This document shows, piece after piece, positions 1 to 9,580 of a stretch of 64,000 nt of DNA. Under the pieces are notes generated by a model. The model had not been told where the DNA came from and made no database searches. It saw nothing but the letters and a program-made list of their open reading frames with translations. The stretch is taken from the NCBI RefSeq assembly GCF_004342445.1, contig NZ_SLWW01000002.1, positions 186,001-250,000 of the forward strand, in the 5' to 3' direction. Numbering within the stretch: position 1 is the first letter of the stretch; each line of letters begins with the position of its first letter. Made by a program: the position numbers and the translations under genes. The stretch comes from Rhodovulum euryhalinum (GTDB lineage: Bacteria > Pseudomonadota > Alphaproteobacteria > Rhodobacterales > Rhodobacteraceae).

Positions 1-29
1 TCGTCTTCGCGGTGGTGCTCAAGTTCTGA
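1..29 (+). CDS. C-terminal tail of an upstream gene (possibly hemJ)
   Basis: An open frame entering from the left edge reads VFAVVLKF and stops at TGA 27-29. Only eight or nine residues are visible, so the product cannot be identified from sequence. The hydrophobic stretch followed by a basic residue would fit the end of a membrane protein. In related Rhodobacteraceae the gene before rho is often a CopD/HemJ-type membrane protein; that link is inference from gene order only. Confidence 0.35.
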
Positions 30-48
30 ACGACCTTGCTCTGGGTGA

Positions 49-77
49 TTGACTCGCGTCGGCGCTGCGCCTAAGAG
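49..77 (+). promoter_or_regulatory. Candidate sigma70 promoter for rho
   Basis: TTGACT at 49-54 and TAAGAG at 72-77 are separated by 17 bp. The -35 is good and the -10 mediocre. Transcription would begin near 84 and give a leader of about 78 nt before the preferred rho start. No attenuator hairpin with a T-run is obvious in that leader. Confidence 0.35.
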
Positions 78-161
78 CGAGGCGAACGCCCGCCGTCCGG
101 CGCTGCGATTTCCCTGCACCGACAGCCGCGCCGCATGGCGCCCTCTCTGCGAATGCATCCA

Positions 162-1433
162 ATGATCCAAGACAGCCTGAATCTCGCCGATCTCAAGGCC
201 AAGAGCCCCAAGGATCTTCTCGCCATGGCCGAGGAGCTCGAGATCGAGAACGCCTCGACCATGCGCAAGGGCGACATGATGTTCTCGATCCTCAAGGAGA
301 GGGCCGAGGAGGGGTGGGAGATCTCCGGCGAGGGGGTGCTAGAGGTATTGCAGGACGGTTTCGGGTTCCTGCGCTCGCCCGAGGCGAACTACCTGCCGGG
401 TCCCGACGACATCTACGTCTCACCCGACATGATCCGGATGCACAGCCTGCGCACCGGTGATACGGTCGAAGGGGTGATGGTCGCGCCGCGCGAGAATGAG
501 CGGTATTTTGCGATCACCAAGGTTACCCGGATCAATTTCGAGGATCCCGAGAAGGCGCGCCACAAGATCAACTTCGATAACCTCACGCCGCTTTACCCCG
601 ACGAGCGGCTGAAGATGGAAATCGAGGATCCGACGATCAAGGACCGTTCGGCCCGGATCATCGACCTCGTGGCGCCGATCGGCAAGGGCCAGCGCGCGCT
701 GATCGTCGCGCCGCCCAGGACCGGCAAGACGGTCCTGCTGCAGAACATCGCCAATTCCATCGAGACCAATCATCCCGAGACCTATCTGATCGTGCTGCTG
801 ATCGACGAGCGGCCCGAAGAGGTGACCGACATGCAGCGGAGCGTGAAGGGCGAGGTGATCTCCTCGACCTTCGACGAACCTGCAACGCGCCACGTCGCTG
901 TCGCCGAGATGGTGATCGAAAAGGCCAAGCGCTTGGTCGAGCATAAGCGAGATGTTGTGATTCTTCTCGATTCTATCACAAGACTTGGTAGGGCCTACAA
1001 CACCGTCGTGCCGTCCTCGGGCAAGGTCCTCACCGGTGGCGTCGACGCAAATGCGTTGCAACGGCCGAAACGCTTCTTCGGGGCGGCCCGGAACATCGAG
1101 GAAGGCGGCTCGCTGACCATCATCGCCACCGCGCTGATCGACACCGGCAGCCGGATGGACGAGGTGATCTTCGAGGAATTCAAGGGCACCGGCAACTCCG
1201 AGATCGTGCTGGATCGCAAGGTGGCCGACAAGCGGGTCTTCCCGGCGATGGACATCCTCAAGTCCGGCACCCGGAAAGAGGAGTTGCTGGTCGATTCCAA
1301 GGACCTGCAAAAGACCTTCGTGCTGCGGCGCATCCTGAACCCGATGGGTACGACGGATGCGATCGAGTTCCTGATCTCGAAGCTCAAGCAGACCAAGACG
1401 AATGGCGAGTTCTTCGAGTCGATGAACACCTGA
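162..1433 (+). CDS. rho: Transcription termination factor Rho
   Basis: Hexameric RNA-dependent ATPase that releases transcripts at Rho-dependent terminators. The 423-residue product has the Rho N-terminal helical domain ([19 protein letters not shown]), a cold-shock-type RNA-binding domain (DGFGFLR, YVSP) at about residues 60-115, and a RecA-like motor with Walker A PPRTGKT near residue 185 and Walker B VVILLDS near 265. Start ATG 162 gives the usual family N-terminus; ATGs at 135 and 153 would add nine or three untypical residues. No start has a clear ribosome binding site. A 50-bp patch at 941-990 is only about 40% GC and uses rare codons (ACA, AGA, AGG) around an inverted repeat. mnmE follows 22 bp downstream. 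Confidence 0.97.
   Translation: MIQDSLNLADLKAKSPKDLLAMAEELEIENASTMRKGDMMFSILKERAEEGWEISGEGVLEVLQDGFGFLRSPEANYLPGPDDIYVSPDMIRMHSLRTGDTVEGVMVAPRENERYFAITKVTRINFEDPEKARHKINFDNLTPLYPDERLKMEIEDPTIKDRSARIIDLVAPIGKGQRALIVAPPRTGKTVLLQNIANSIETNHPETYLIVLLIDERPEEVTDMQRSVKGEVISSTFDEPATRHVAVAEMVIEKAKRLVEHKRDVVILLDSITRLGRAYNTVVPSSGKVLTGGVDANALQRPKRFFGAARNIEEGGSLTIIATALIDTGSRMDEVIFEEFKGTGNSEIVLDRKVADKRVFPAMDILKSGTRKEELLVDSKDLQKTFVLRRILNPMGTTDAIEFLISKLKQTKTNGEFFESMNT
955..981. repeat. Inverted repeat in a rare-codon patch inside rho
   Basis: TTGTGAT at 955-961 is the exact reverse complement of ATCACAA at 975-981, with a 13-nt centre. The repeat lies in the stretch of rho encoding the Walker B region, where codon choice abruptly becomes AT-rich (CGA GAT GTT GTG ATT CTT, then TCT ATC ACA AGA CTT GGT AGG). 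The half-sites resemble TGTGA boxes of the CRP/FNR superfamily, but the spacing is wider than the classical 6 bp, so no regulator is proposed. Confidence 0.5.
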
Positions 1434-1455
1434 GGCCTGTACCCGGAGATGGCCG

Positions 1456-2745
1456 GTGGACACGATCTTCGCTCTTGCGACGGCGCGCGGCAAGGCGGGC
1501 GTGGCCGTCATCCGCGTTTCGGGCCCCCGGGCGCTGTCTGCCGGGCAAACCCTGGCCGGTGATCTGCCGCCTGCACGCAAGGCCGGCTTGCGGCGCCTGA
1601 CAGATCCGCGGGGCGAAGTGCTCGACCAGGTATTGGTCCTGCAATTCGAAGAGGGTGCCAGCTTTACCGGCGAGAAGGTCGTCGAGTTTCACTGTCACGG
1701 CAGCCCTGCGACTGTGACCGCAGTCCTGCGGACGCTTGGCGACATGGACGGTCTCAGGATGGCAGAGCCGGGCGAGTTCACCCGGCGCGCGCTGGAAAAC
1801 GGGGTTCTCGACCTGGCGCAAGTCGAGGGGTTGAGCGATCTGCTGGAGGCCGAGACCGAGGCGCAACGCCGTCAGGCCCTGCGTGTACTGTCGGGCGCGT
1901 TGGGCGAAAAGGCCGAAGGCTGGCGGTCGGCGTTGATCCGGGCCGCCGCGCTCCTCGAAGCCACGATCGATTTCGCCGACGAGGATGTGCCGGTGGACGT
2001 GACGCCCGAGGTTCTGGATCTGCTTTGTGGCGTCGACGCCACGTTGAAGGCCGAGATCGCGGGGGTGGATGCGGCAGAACGCATCCGGGACGGGTTCGAG
2101 GTGGCCATCGTGGGCCCGCCGAACGCCGGAAAATCCACTCTGCTGAATCATCTGGCGGGCCGCGATGCGGCGATAACGTCGGAACATGCGGGGACGACCC
2201 GCGACGTGATCGAAGTGCGGATGGATTTGCATGGCCTTCCGGTCACGATGCTTGACACGGCTGGCCTTCGTGACAGCGCGGATGAGGTGGAATCGATCGG
2301 GATCGCCCGAGCAATCGCGCGGGCGAAGACCGCGGATCTGCGGGTATTTCTGCTTGATGGGACAGGCCGCACAGAAGGATTGGACCCTTTGCCCGACGAT
2401 ATCGTCGTGCGTGGCAAGGCGGATGTTGCCGACGCCGGGACATTTGCGGTTTCCGGCAAGACCGGGGCGGGGGTAGCGGATCTGGTGGCGCGCATAGCCT
2501 CGGTTCTGCAGGCGCGCGCCGCGCGCGCCGAAACGGCGACGCGCGAACGGCATCGGCTGGCGATGAAACGGGCGTGCGATGCTATCGTTGCGGCCGAGAA
2601 TCGGCTATCGCTTGGCATGGACGGGGCAGAGCTTGCCGCCGAGGATCTGCGCTGCGCGATCCGCGCCCTTGACTCGCTTGTCGGACGTATCGATGTCGAG
2701 CATGTGCTGGATGAGATCTTCGCCCGGTTCTGCCTTGGGAAGTGA
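1456..2745 (+). CDS. mnmE: tRNA uridine-5-carboxymethylaminomethyl modification GTPase MnmE
   Basis: GTPase that works with MnmG to install the (carboxymethyl)aminomethyl group at U34 of tRNAs, using a tetrahydrofolate one-carbon unit. The 429-residue protein has the N-terminal folate-binding TrmE domain, a helical domain, an inserted G domain (G1 GPPNAGKS at 220-227, DTAG, then a diverged NKxD region) and the C-terminal FCLGK that carries the catalytic CxGK motif. GTG 1456 is chosen because GGAG at 1445-1448 is well spaced from it. It lies between rho and mnmG and is probably co-transcribed with both. The partner enzyme is immediately downstream. Confidence 0.97.
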   Translation: MDTIFALATARGKAGVAVIRVSGPRALSAGQTLAGDLPPARKAGLRRLTDPRGEVLDQVLVLQFEEGASFTGEKVVEFHCHGSPATVTAVLRTLGDMDGLRMAEPGEFTRRALENGVLDLAQVEGLSDLLEAETEAQRRQALRVLSGALGEKAEGWRSALIRAAALLEATIDFADEDVPVDVTPEVLDLLCGVDATLKAEIAGVDAAERIRDGFEVAIVGPPNAGKSTLLNHLAGRDAAITSEHAGTTRDVIEVRMDLHGLPVTMLDTAGLRDSADEVESIGIARAIARAKTADLRVFLLDGTGRTEGLDPLPDDIVVRGKADVADAGTFAVSGKTGAGVADLVARIASVLQARAARAETATRERHRLAMKRACDAIVAAENRLSLGMDGAELAAEDLRCAIRALDSLVGRIDVEHVLDEIFARFCLGK

Positions 2746-2748
2746 GGA

Positions 2749-4623
2749 GTGTTTCACGTGAAACATCGCGCCTTTGACGTGATCGTGGTGGGCGGTGGCC
2801 ATGCCGGGGCCGAGGCGGCCCATGCTGCCGCACGTCTTGGTGTTCGCGTGGCGCTGGTGACGCTGCACCGCGATGGCATAGGAGTCATGTCCTGCAATCC
2901 CGCTATTGGCGGTCTCGGCAAGGGGCATCTCGTGCGCGAGGTGGATGCGCTGGACGGCATCATGGGCCAGGCGGCGGACCGCGCGGGCATCCAGTTTCGG
3001 TTACTGAACCGACGCAAGGGGCCGGCAGTTCAGGGGCCGCGGGCACAGGCGGACCGAAGACGGTACCGCGAAGCAGTCCAGCACGCGCTATCGACGCTAG
3101 CGAACCTGACGATTCTCGAAGCCGAGGTCGGCGATCTGCTGGAAGAGCAGGGCCGAATTATCGGCGTGCGCCTCGTGGATGGCTCCGAGATCGCGTCGGG
3201 CGCCGTCGTTCTTACCACCGGGACATTTCTGCGCGGGGTGATCCATATCGGGGACCGGCAGATGCCGGGCGGCCGCATGGGCGACAGACCCTCGGTTCGA
3301 CTTGCCGAGCGGATCGACGGTTTCGGGTTGCCGCTTGGCCGGCTCAAGACGGGTACGCCACCACGGCTGGACGGGCGGACCATCGCGTGGGACCGCCTAG
3401 AAAAGCAACCGGGCGACGAAGAGCCTGTTCTTTTTTCATTTCTTTCCAAAGAATTGCATTTGCCACAGATCTCCTGCGGCATCACCCACACCAATGCCGA
3501 AACGCACGAGATCATCCGCGAGAACCTGTCCCGATCTGCGATGTATGGCGGGCATATCGAAGGGGTTGGACCGCGCTATTGCCCCTCGATCGAGGACAAG
3601 ATCGTGCGGTTCGCCGACAAGGACTCGCACCAGATCTTCCTTGAGCCCGAAGGATTGGATGATCCGACCGTCTATCCGAACGGCATCTCGACATCGCTTC
3701 CCGAAGAGGTTCAGCATGCTTACGTCCGATCAATCGCGGGCCTTGAGCAGGCGGTGATCCTGCAGCCCGGCTATGCGATTGAATATGACTATGTCGATCC
3801 GCGGGCATTGCGGAGCTCGCTCGAACTCAGAGAGGTGCCGGGATTGTTCCTGGCAGGCCAGATCAACGGGACAACGGGGTATGAAGAGGCGGCGGCCCAA
3901 GGATTGGTCGCGGGCCTGAACGCGACCCGGCAGGTTCTGGGCGAAGACCCGGTACCATTCGCCCGGACCAACAGCTATATCGGCGTGATGATCGACGACC
4001 TTGTAACCCGCGGGGTCAGCGAACCCTACCGCATGTTCACGTCGCGCGCCGAGTTCCGTCTTTCGCTTCGCGCGGACAATGCGGATCAGCGGTTGACGCC
4101 GATCGGGCGCGAGATCGGCTGTGTCGGCGACCTCAGGGCGCGTGCCTTTGCCGACAAGATGGACCGGATGTCCACCGCAAGAAGCCGTCTGGAGGCCATG
4201 TCCCTTACGCCAAAGCAGATCGCTGCCGCCGGGATCAAGGTCAACGCCGACGGCAACCGCAGGAGCGGGTTCGACATCTTGGCGTTTCCCGATGTCAGCT
4301 TTCAAGATATTGTGGTGCTTGATCCGGTGCTTGCCGATGTCGACCAGGAAATCCGGTCGCAGGTCGAGCGGGACGCGCTTTACGCGAACTATATCCGTCG
4401 CCAGGAGCAGGACGTGCAGGCCATGCGCCGCGACGAAGCACAGGTATTGCCGGGCGATTTCCCCTATGAGCGAATCGACGGGCTTTCCAACGAACTGAAG
4501 GACAAGCTGGCGGCGGCCCGGCCCGAAACGCTTGCCCAGGCTGCCCGAATCGATGGGATGACTCCCGCAGCGCTGACATTGATTCTCGCGCGCCTGAGGC
4601 ACATGGAGCGGCGCTCGGCATGA
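2749..4623 (+). CDS. mnmG: tRNA uridine-5-carboxymethylaminomethyl modification enzyme MnmG (GidA)
   Basis: FAD-dependent partner of MnmE in wobble-uridine modification. The 624-residue protein opens with a Rossmann FAD motif ([12 protein letters not shown]), has the family signatures [11 protein letters not shown] and [10 protein letters not shown], and ends in the helical MnmE-binding domain. Two GTG starts are possible. GTG 2749 gives MFHVKH and GTG 2758 gives MKHRAF; AGGAG at 2745-2749 is ideally spaced for the second. The parS palindrome 2750-2765 covers both, so the first codons are constrained by partition-site function. The stop overlaps the rsmG start (ATGA), indicating translational coupling. 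Confidence 0.97.
   Translation: MFHVKHRAFDVIVVGGGHAGAEAAHAAARLGVRVALVTLHRDGIGVMSCNPAIGGLGKGHLVREVDALDGIMGQAADRAGIQFRLLNRRKGPAVQGPRAQADRRRYREAVQHALSTLANLTILEAEVGDLLEEQGRIIGVRLVDGSEIASGAVVLTTGTFLRGVIHIGDRQMPGGRMGDRPSVRLAERIDGFGLPLGRLKTGTPPRLDGRTIAWDRLEKQPGDEEPVLFSFLSKELHLPQISCGITHTNAETHEIIRENLSRSAMYGGHIEGVGPRYCPSIEDKIVRFADKDSHQIFLEPEGLDDPTVYPNGISTSLPEEVQHAYVRSIAGLEQAVILQPGYAIEYDYVDPRALRSSLELREVPGLFLAGQINGTTGYEEAAAQGLVAGLNATRQVLGEDPVPFARTNSYIGVMIDDLVTRGVSEPYRMFTSRAEFRLSLRADNADQRLTPIGREIGCVGDLRARAFADKMDRMSTARSRLEAMSLTPKQIAAAGIKVNADGNRRSGFDILAFPDVSFQDIVVLDPVLADVDQEIRSQVERDALYANYIRRQEQDVQAMRRDEAQVLPGDFPYERIDGLSNELKDKLAAARPETLAQAARIDGMTPAALTLILARLRHMERRSA
2750..2765. promoter_or_regulatory. parS: parS centromere site 1 (within mnmG)
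   Basis: TGTTTCACGTGAAACA is a perfect 16-bp palindrome identical to the broadly conserved bacterial parS consensus. It overlaps the mnmG initiation region and is translated as part of FHVKH. ParB encoded at 6059-6973 should bind it and spread to form the partition complex. Confidence 0.95.
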
Positions 4624-5240
4624 GCGCAAATGTGAGTGGTTTCAGCGATGTTTCACGTGAAACATCGGCGCGGCTGACACGCTACGCGGCGCTATTGCGC
4701 AAGTGGAGCCCGGTGATCAACCTGGTCGCCCGGTCCACACTCGATGTGCTCGAAGAACGTCATCTTCTTGATTCTGCGCAGGTTTTCGAACATTTGCCAA
4801 GCCGGGCGCAACGCTGGACCGACCTCGGCAGCGGCGGCGGCTTTCCGGGCCTCGTGGTCGCGATCCTGGCGGCAGAGTGTGCACCGGAGCTGGAAGTCGA
4901 TCTGATCGAGAGCGATCAGCGAAAGGCTGTGTTCCTTCGCACCGTCGCTCAGGAACTTGGCCTGACCAATGTCACCGTGTTTTCGGAACGGATCGAAGAT
5001 GTCCCGCCACGCGGGTCCGATGTGGTTTCGGCGCGTGCGCTTGCACCATTGTCGGCGCTTCTGGGTCATGCGGACCGGCATCTTGCCCGGGATGGCATCG
5101 CGCTTTTCCCCAAAGGCGTGCGCCATGCCGCCGAACTGGACGAGGCGCTTGCATCCTGGCGGTTCGACGTCCAGAAAATTCCCAGCACGACCGACCCCCA
5201 GGCCGTCATCCTGAAAATCGGAGGCATTGCCCGTGTCTGA
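4620..5240 (+). CDS. rsmG: 16S rRNA (guanine527-N7)-methyltransferase RsmG (GidB)
   Basis: SAM-dependent enzyme that methylates N7 of G527 in 16S rRNA; loss in other bacteria gives low-level streptomycin resistance. The 206-residue product has the motif I variant [11 protein letters not shown] and the nearby acidic residue [10 protein letters not shown]. The start ATG overlaps the mnmG stop by four bases. Codons near residue 10 (DVSRETS) contain the second parS palindrome. The stop overlaps the parA start region, continuing a tightly coupled mnmG-rsmG-parA-parB block. Confidence 0.95.
   Translation: MSANVSGFSDVSRETSARLTRYAALLRKWSPVINLVARSTLDVLEERHLLDSAQVFEHLPSRAQRWTDLGSGGGFPGLVVAILAAECAPELEVDLIESDQRKAVFLRTVAQELGLTNVTVFSERIEDVPPRGSDVVSARALAPLSALLGHADRHLARDGIALFPKGVRHAAELDEALASWRFDVQKIPSTTDPQAVILKIGGIARV
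4649..4664. promoter_or_regulatory. parS: parS centromere site 2 (within rsmG)
   Basis: A second perfect TGTTTCACGTGAAACA palindrome, 1.9 kb from the first, lies in the 5' end of rsmG and is read in another frame as DVSRET. I saw no third exact copy in this window. Confidence 0.95.
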
Positions 5241-6042
5241 TCCCACGAGACCGAAGGGTCCCAAGATCATCGCTGTCGCCAACCAGAAGGGCGGCGTCGG
5301 CAAGACCACAACCGCGATCAACGTGGCCGCGGCACTGGTCGAAGAGGGAAAAGCCGTACTGATCGTGGATATCGATCCGCAGGGCAACGCCTCGACCGGC
5401 CTGGGGGTCGAAGCTGAACAGCGGACCAAGACAACCTATGACCTGCTGCTTGACGAAGCCCCCTTGGACGAGATCATCCGGCGAACCGATATCGACGGGC
5501 TTATGATAGCGCCAGGGACGACCGACCTGAGTTCGGCGGATATCGAGATGGTGTCGAACGAAAAGCGCAGCTTTCTGTTGCATGACGCGCTGCGCCAGCC
5601 GGCGATCGACGCCTATGGCTTTGATTTCGTTCTGATCGACTGCCCGCCTTCGCTGAACCTGCTGACCGTGAACGCCATGGTGGCCGCCCATTCGGTTCTG
5701 GTGCCGTTGCAAAGCGAATTCTTTGCGCTCGAGGGGTTGTCTCAGCTCATGCTGACGATCCGCGAGTTGCGGCAGACCGCGAACCCCGAGCTGCGAATCG
5801 AGGGTGTGGTGCTGACCATGACGGATCGGCGCAACAACCTGTCGCAACAGGTCGAGAACGACGCCCGGGCCCATCTCGGGGATCTCGTGTTCAAGACGGT
5901 AATTCCGCGAAACGTGCGCGTCAGCGAGGCACCCTCTTACGCGATGCCGGTGCTGGACTATGATCCGCTGTCCAAGGGTGCACAGGCTTACCGGGCCTTG
6001 GCACGCGAGATGTTGGGGTCTACTGTCCAAGTGACCGCATGA
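5233..6042 (+). CDS. parA: Chromosome partitioning ATPase ParA (Soj)
   Basis: Deviant-Walker ATPase that forms DNA-bound dimers and moves ParB-parS complexes during origin segregation. The 269-residue product has the deviant Walker A KGGVGKTT at 19-26, the A' motif VDIDPQGN and Walker B FVLIDCPPS. GTG 5233 is preferred because CGGAGG at 5219-5224 is correctly spaced and yields the usual MSDPTRPKG start; TTG 5227 would add two residues. The gene overlaps the end of rsmG, and parB follows 16 bp after its stop. Confidence 0.96.
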   Translation: MSDPTRPKGPKIIAVANQKGGVGKTTTAINVAAALVEEGKAVLIVDIDPQGNASTGLGVEAEQRTKTTYDLLLDEAPLDEIIRRTDIDGLMIAPGTTDLSSADIEMVSNEKRSFLLHDALRQPAIDAYGFDFVLIDCPPSLNLLTVNAMVAAHSVLVPLQSEFFALEGLSQLMLTIRELRQTANPELRIEGVVLTMTDRRNNLSQQVENDARAHLGDLVFKTVIPRNVRVSEAPSYAMPVLDYDPLSKGAQAYRALAREMLGSTVQVTA

Positions 6043-6058
6043 TGTTGGGAGGATTTCG

Positions 6059-6973
6059 ATGAGCGTCAAGAATTCCGGAAAACGCGGTCTCGGGCGCGGT
6101 CTTTCTGCCCTGATGGCGGATGTTCAGATCGAACCGGCGCCCGAACGCGGCGAGGCGCCGCGTGCGAAACCCGATCAGGTGGTTCCGCTGGACCTGTTGG
6201 AGCCGAATCCGGACCAGCCCCGCCGCCTGTTCTCGGACGACGCATTGCAGGAACTGGCGGCGTCGATTCGCGAAAAGGGCGTGATCCAGCCGCTGATCGT
6301 CCGGCCCAGCAAGCGCAGCGAGGGCCGGTACGAAATCGTCGCCGGAGAGCGGCGGTGGCGGGCGTGCCAGCTTGCCCAGCGGCACGAGGTTCCGGTGATC
6401 GTGCGTGAACTTGACGATATCGAGGTGCTCGAGATCGCGATCATCGAGAACATCCAGCGCGCCGATCTCAACGCGGTCGAAGAGGCGATGGGCTACCGCC
6501 AGTTGATGGACCGGTTCGGCCACACCCAGGAAAAGGTGGCCGAGGCGCTGGGAAAGAGCCGCAGCCATATCGCGAACCTCTTGCGCCTGTTGCAACTGCC
6601 CGAAGAGGTTCTGGACCATGTTCGGCTGGGGCGGCTGACCGCGGGCCATGCGAGGGCGCTGATCACCACCGAGGACCCGGCGCGGCTGGCGCGCGAGGTA
6701 ATCAAGGATGTGCTGTCGGTACGCGAAACCGAGAAGCTGGCCAAGCGCTCGTCCGAGCCGCGTCCGGCGGCGCGCAAGACGGGCGGAGCATCCGAAAAGG
6801 ATGCCGACACGCGGGCGCTGGAACAGGATCTTTCGGCCAATCTGGGGATGAAGGTCACGATCGAACATTCCGCCGATGGGTCGGGGCGGCTGGTGATCGC
6901 CTACGGCTCGCTCGACGACCTCGACACGCTGTGCGGCGCGCTGAGTTCGACGCGCGAGACCGTGTTCGGTTAA
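6059..6973 (+). CDS. parB: Chromosome partitioning protein ParB (Spo0J)
   Basis: CTP-dependent DNA clamp that loads at parS and slides along DNA; partner of ParA. The 304-residue protein begins with a basic segment (KRGLGRGLSALM) resembling the ParA-stimulating N-terminus. It has the ParB/Srx nuclease-like domain with the CTP-binding GERRWRA motif near residue 98, a helix-turn-helix (VAEALGKSRSHIANLLRLLQLP) for parS recognition, and a short C-terminal dimerisation region. GGGAGG at 6047-6052 precedes ATG 6059. Both candidate parS sites lie 1.4-3.3 kb upstream in mnmG and rsmG. Confidence 0.96.
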   Translation: MSVKNSGKRGLGRGLSALMADVQIEPAPERGEAPRAKPDQVVPLDLLEPNPDQPRRLFSDDALQELAASIREKGVIQPLIVRPSKRSEGRYEIVAGERRWRACQLAQRHEVPVIVRELDDIEVLEIAIIENIQRADLNAVEEAMGYRQLMDRFGHTQEKVAEALGKSRSHIANLLRLLQLPEEVLDHVRLGRLTAGHARALITTEDPARLAREVIKDVLSVRETEKLAKRSSEPRPAARKTGGASEKDADTRALEQDLSANLGMKVTIEHSADGSGRLVIAYGSLDDLDTLCGALSSTRETVFG

Positions 6974-6979
6974 GGTGGA

Positions 6980-8143
6980 TCAGTCCGGCAAAAGCTCGCG
7001 GATCACCGCGTTCAGAACGGCGCGACCCGCCGCAGTCGCGCGCAGGATGCCCGCGTGGTGCTCTAACAAGCCCAGTTGTTCCAGATCCGCGACTTTGCCG
7101 GGGTCGATCTGTTCCTGGCCCAGGCGTTCGTAGCGGGCGACGGACAGACCTTCGACCAGACGAAGCCCCATCAACAGGTATTCCGCTGCCTGTTCGCGCG
7201 GGTTTAGGACCGTGCGCGGCGTCTCGCCACGCCCGGTCTGTGCTACCTGCGCTAGCCAGCTTGAGGGGGAGAGGGGCGTTTCGGTCGCCCAGCGCTGGCC
7301 GCCCAGCGTCAGACGCCCATGGGCGCCCGGGCCGATCCCGGCATAGTCACCGTAGCGCCAGTAGATCATATTGTGTCGCGACTCGGCACCGGGGCGAGCG
7401 TGGTTGGACACCTCGTAGGCGGGCAGACCCGCCGCCGCGCAGATCTCCTGTGTCGCCGTGAAGAGATCCGCGGCGCGGTCGTCGTCCGGCAGGCCGCGCA
7501 GCAACCCCCGCGCATGGCGGTCGCCGAAGGCGGTGCCGGGCTCGATGGTCAGTTGGTAAAGCGACAGGTGATCGGCGGCCATCGCCAATGCCTCGCCAAG
7601 CTCGGCCTGCCAGTCTGCCGGGGTCTGGCCTTGCCGGGCATAGATCAGGTCGAAGCTGACACGCTCGAAGGTCGACCGCGCGACGTCGAACGCCGCGCGG
7701 GCCTCGGCGGTACTGTGCAGGCGTCCAAGGCGGCGAAGATCGGCGTCGTTCAGCGCCTGCACGCCAAGAGAGACGCGGGTCACGCCGGCGTCGCGATATC
7801 CCCTGAACCGGCCGGCCTCGACCGAGCCTGGATTGGCTTCCAGCGTCACTTCCATGTCGTTGGCGCAAGGCCAGGTCGCGCGGACGGTCTCAAGGATCGC
7901 CGCGACCAGATCCGGTGCCATCAGGCTGGGCGTGCCGCCGCCGAAAAAGACGGTGTTCACGGTGCGCGGGCCTGTTTCGGTGCCGATTCGGCGGATTTCC
8001 GAAAGATAGGCGCGCTGCCATGCCGCCATGTCGATGGTGGCCGCCACATGGCTGTTGAAGTCGCAATAGGGGCATTTCGACAGGCAGAACGGCCAGTGAA
8101 TGTAAAGCCCGAACCCGCCCGCCTGCCAGTCCTCAGCGGTCAA
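6980..8143 (-). CDS. hemW: HemW-type radical SAM heme chaperone
   Basis: Radical SAM protein of the coproporphyrinogen III oxidase-like family. In characterised HemW members the role is heme delivery to respiratory enzymes rather than coproporphyrinogen oxidation. The 387-residue product starts with the GLYIHWPFCLSKCPYC segment holding the CxxxCxxC cluster motif, followed by VFFGGGTPSLM. The start appears to be TTG 8143, overlapping the rdgB stop by about 11 bp; no ATG or GTG occurs before the conserved domain. HemN-specific N-terminal features were not seen, so HemW is favoured. It is the last gene of rph-rdgB-hemW and converges on parB with a 6-bp gap. Confidence 0.88.
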   Translation of the reverse strand: MTAEDWQAGGFGLYIHWPFCLSKCPYCDFNSHVAATIDMAAWQRAYLSEIRRIGTETGPRTVNTVFFGGGTPSLMAPDLVAAILETVRATWPCANDMEVTLEANPGSVEAGRFRGYRDAGVTRVSLGVQALNDADLRRLGRLHSTAEARAAFDVARSTFERVSFDLIYARQGQTPADWQAELGEALAMAADHLSLYQLTIEPGTAFGDRHARGLLRGLPDDDRAADLFTATQEICAAAGLPAYEVSNHARPGAESRHNMIYWRYGDYAGIGPGAHGRLTLGGQRWATETPLSPSSWLAQVAQTGRGETPRTVLNPREQAAEYLLMGLRLVEGLSVARYERLGQEQIDPGKVADLEQLGLLEHHAGILRATAAGRAVLNAVIRELLPD

Positions 8144-8741
8144 AGGCTGCCACCAGCTTTTCGAACGCGCGGCCGCGGTGGCTGATGCGGTTCTTCTGCC
8201 AGCGGTCCATTTCGCCGAAGGTCAGATCGCTGCCTTCGGGTTGGAAGATCGGGTCGAAGCCATGGCCCTGGTCGCCCCGCATCGGCCAGACGATCCGGCC
8301 CGGCATGCAGCCCTCGAACACCTCGTCATGGCCATCGGGCCAGGCCAGCACGAAGGTACAGCGGAACTCTGCCCGCCGCGGTTCGGGCGCGCTGGCCGAC
8401 TCGAGCTCGCGCCAGACCCGCTCCATGGCCATCCCGAAGTCGCGACCAGACCCTGTTTCGGCCCAATCCGCGGTATAAACCCCCGGCGCGCCACCCAGAG
8501 CCTCGACCGACAGGCCGCTGTCATCCGCCAGTGCGGGCAGGCCGGTGGCCCGCGCCGCGGCATGGGCCTTGATGCGGGCGTTGCCGACGAAGGTGGTTTC
8601 GGTCTCGGCCGGTTCGGGCAGGCTCATCTCGGCCGCGCCGATCACGGTGATCCCGAAGGGTTCCAGAAGGTGCGCGATCTCGTCCAGCTTGCCGCGGTTG
8701 TGCGTCGCCACCAGCAGCCGGTCGCCCGTGAAACGGCGCAT
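8133..8741 (-). CDS. rdgB: dITP/XTP pyrophosphatase RdgB (Ham1 family)
   Basis: House-cleaning enzyme that hydrolyses non-canonical purine triphosphates (dITP, XTP) to monophosphates. The 202-residue product shows the family opening LLVATHNRGKLDEI, the metal-site region ALADDSGLSVEALGG and GHGFDPIFQPEG near the C-terminus, plus SHRGRAFEKL. It begins three bases after the rph stop and overlaps the hemW start, so the three genes are almost certainly one operon. The rph-rdgB pairing is common in alphaproteobacteria. Confidence 0.95.
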   Translation of the reverse strand: MRRFTGDRLLVATHNRGKLDEIAHLLEPFGITVIGAAEMSLPEPAETETTFVGNARIKAHAAARATGLPALADDSGLSVEALGGAPGVYTADWAETGSGRDFGMAMERVWRELESASAPEPRRAEFRCTFVLAWPDGHDEVFEGCMPGRIVWPMRGDQGHGFDPIFQPEGSDLTFGEMDRWQKNRISHRGRAFEKLVAAFDR

Positions 8742-8744
8742 CCG

Positions 8745-9461
8745 TCAGACTCCGACCGCGGCCTTCTGCGCCGCGACCAGCTGGGCGACACCGGCATCGG
8801 CCAGCCCCAGCAGCTTGTCCATCTGCTCGCGCGTGAAGGTGGCGCCCTCGGCGGACATCTGCACCTCGATCAGCCGGCCCGAGCCGGTCATCACGAAATT
8901 GCCGTCAACCCCAGCCTCGCTGTCCTCGGGGTAATCCAGGTCCAGGACCGCCTGGCCGGCATAGATCCCGCAGGACACCGCCGCCACCGGGTCGGTCATC
9001 GGGTCCGAGATCACCTCGCCCGTCTTCATCAGCTTGTTGACCGCCAGCCGCAGCGCGACCCAGCCCCCGGTTATAGCTGCGCAGCGGGTGCCGCCATCGG
9101 CCTGGATCACGTCGCAATCGACGGTGATCTGGCGTTCGCCCAGCGCCACACGGTCGACGCCGGCCCGCAACGACCGCCCGATCAGGCGCTGGATTTCCAC
9201 CGTGCGCCCGCCCTGCTTTCCGGCCGACGCCTCGCGCCGCATCCGCGTCGTCGTGGCGCGCGGCAGCATCCCGTATTCGGCCGTGACCCAGCCCAGGCCC
9301 GAGTTCTTCATGAAGGGCGGAACGCGCTCTTCCAGCGAGGCGGTGCACAGGACATGGGTATCGCCGATCCGGATCAGGCACGACCCTTCGGCATGTTTCG
9401 TTACCCCGGTCTCGATTGAAACCGGGCGCATTTCGCTTACATCACGACCAGACGGGCGCAT
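8745..9461 (-). CDS. rph: Ribonuclease PH
   Basis: Phosphorolytic 3'-5' exoribonuclease that trims tRNA precursors. The 238-residue product matches the family throughout: [14 protein letters not shown] at the N-terminus, [46 protein letters not shown], and the C-terminal [18 protein letters not shown] lies six bases before ATG 9461. It heads rph-rdgB-hemW and is transcribed divergently from hrcA, with a 119-bp shared upstream region. Confidence 0.96.
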   Translation of the reverse strand: MRPSGRDVSEMRPVSIETGVTKHAEGSCLIRIGDTHVLCTASLEERVPPFMKNSGLGWVTAEYGMLPRATTTRMRREASAGKQGGRTVEIQRLIGRSLRAGVDRVALGERQITVDCDVIQADGGTRCAAITGGWVALRLAVNKLMKTGEVISDPMTDPVAAVSCGIYAGQAVLDLDYPEDSEAGVDGNFVMTGSGRLIEVQMSAEGATFTREQMDKLLGLADAGVAQLVAAQKAAVGV

Positions 9462-9523
9462 GGAAAGTCCTCTCTCGGGTTTGGCGCTTTGCTCCCACGA
9501 GAGGGGGGCCGATGCAAGCCCGA

Positions 9524-9551
9524 TTGACGCAAGCCTGCCCTGTCCTTTAAT
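9524..9551 (+). promoter_or_regulatory. Candidate sigma70 promoter for hrcA-grpE
   Basis: TTGACG at 9524-9529 and TTTAAT at 9546-9551 are 16 bp apart, ending 29 bp before the hrcA start. No CIRCE operator (TTAGCACTC-N9-GAGTGCTAA) is present, so HrcA autoregulation here is not supported. Confidence 0.45.
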
Positions 9552-9580
9552 TGCATCGCCCTGCTGGAGACACGCGTCAG

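Noticed and set aside
420-1580. Long minus-strand open frame antisense to rho and mnmE
   Set aside because: A shadow of high-GC coding sequence on the other strand; rho is unambiguous and the antisense product has no family resemblance.
9462-9580. CIRCE operator upstream of hrcA
   Set aside because: No TTAGCACTC/GAGTGCTAA pair is present. The imperfect inverted repeat CCTCTCTCG (9469-9477) with CGAGAGGGG (9498-9506) is a different sequence.
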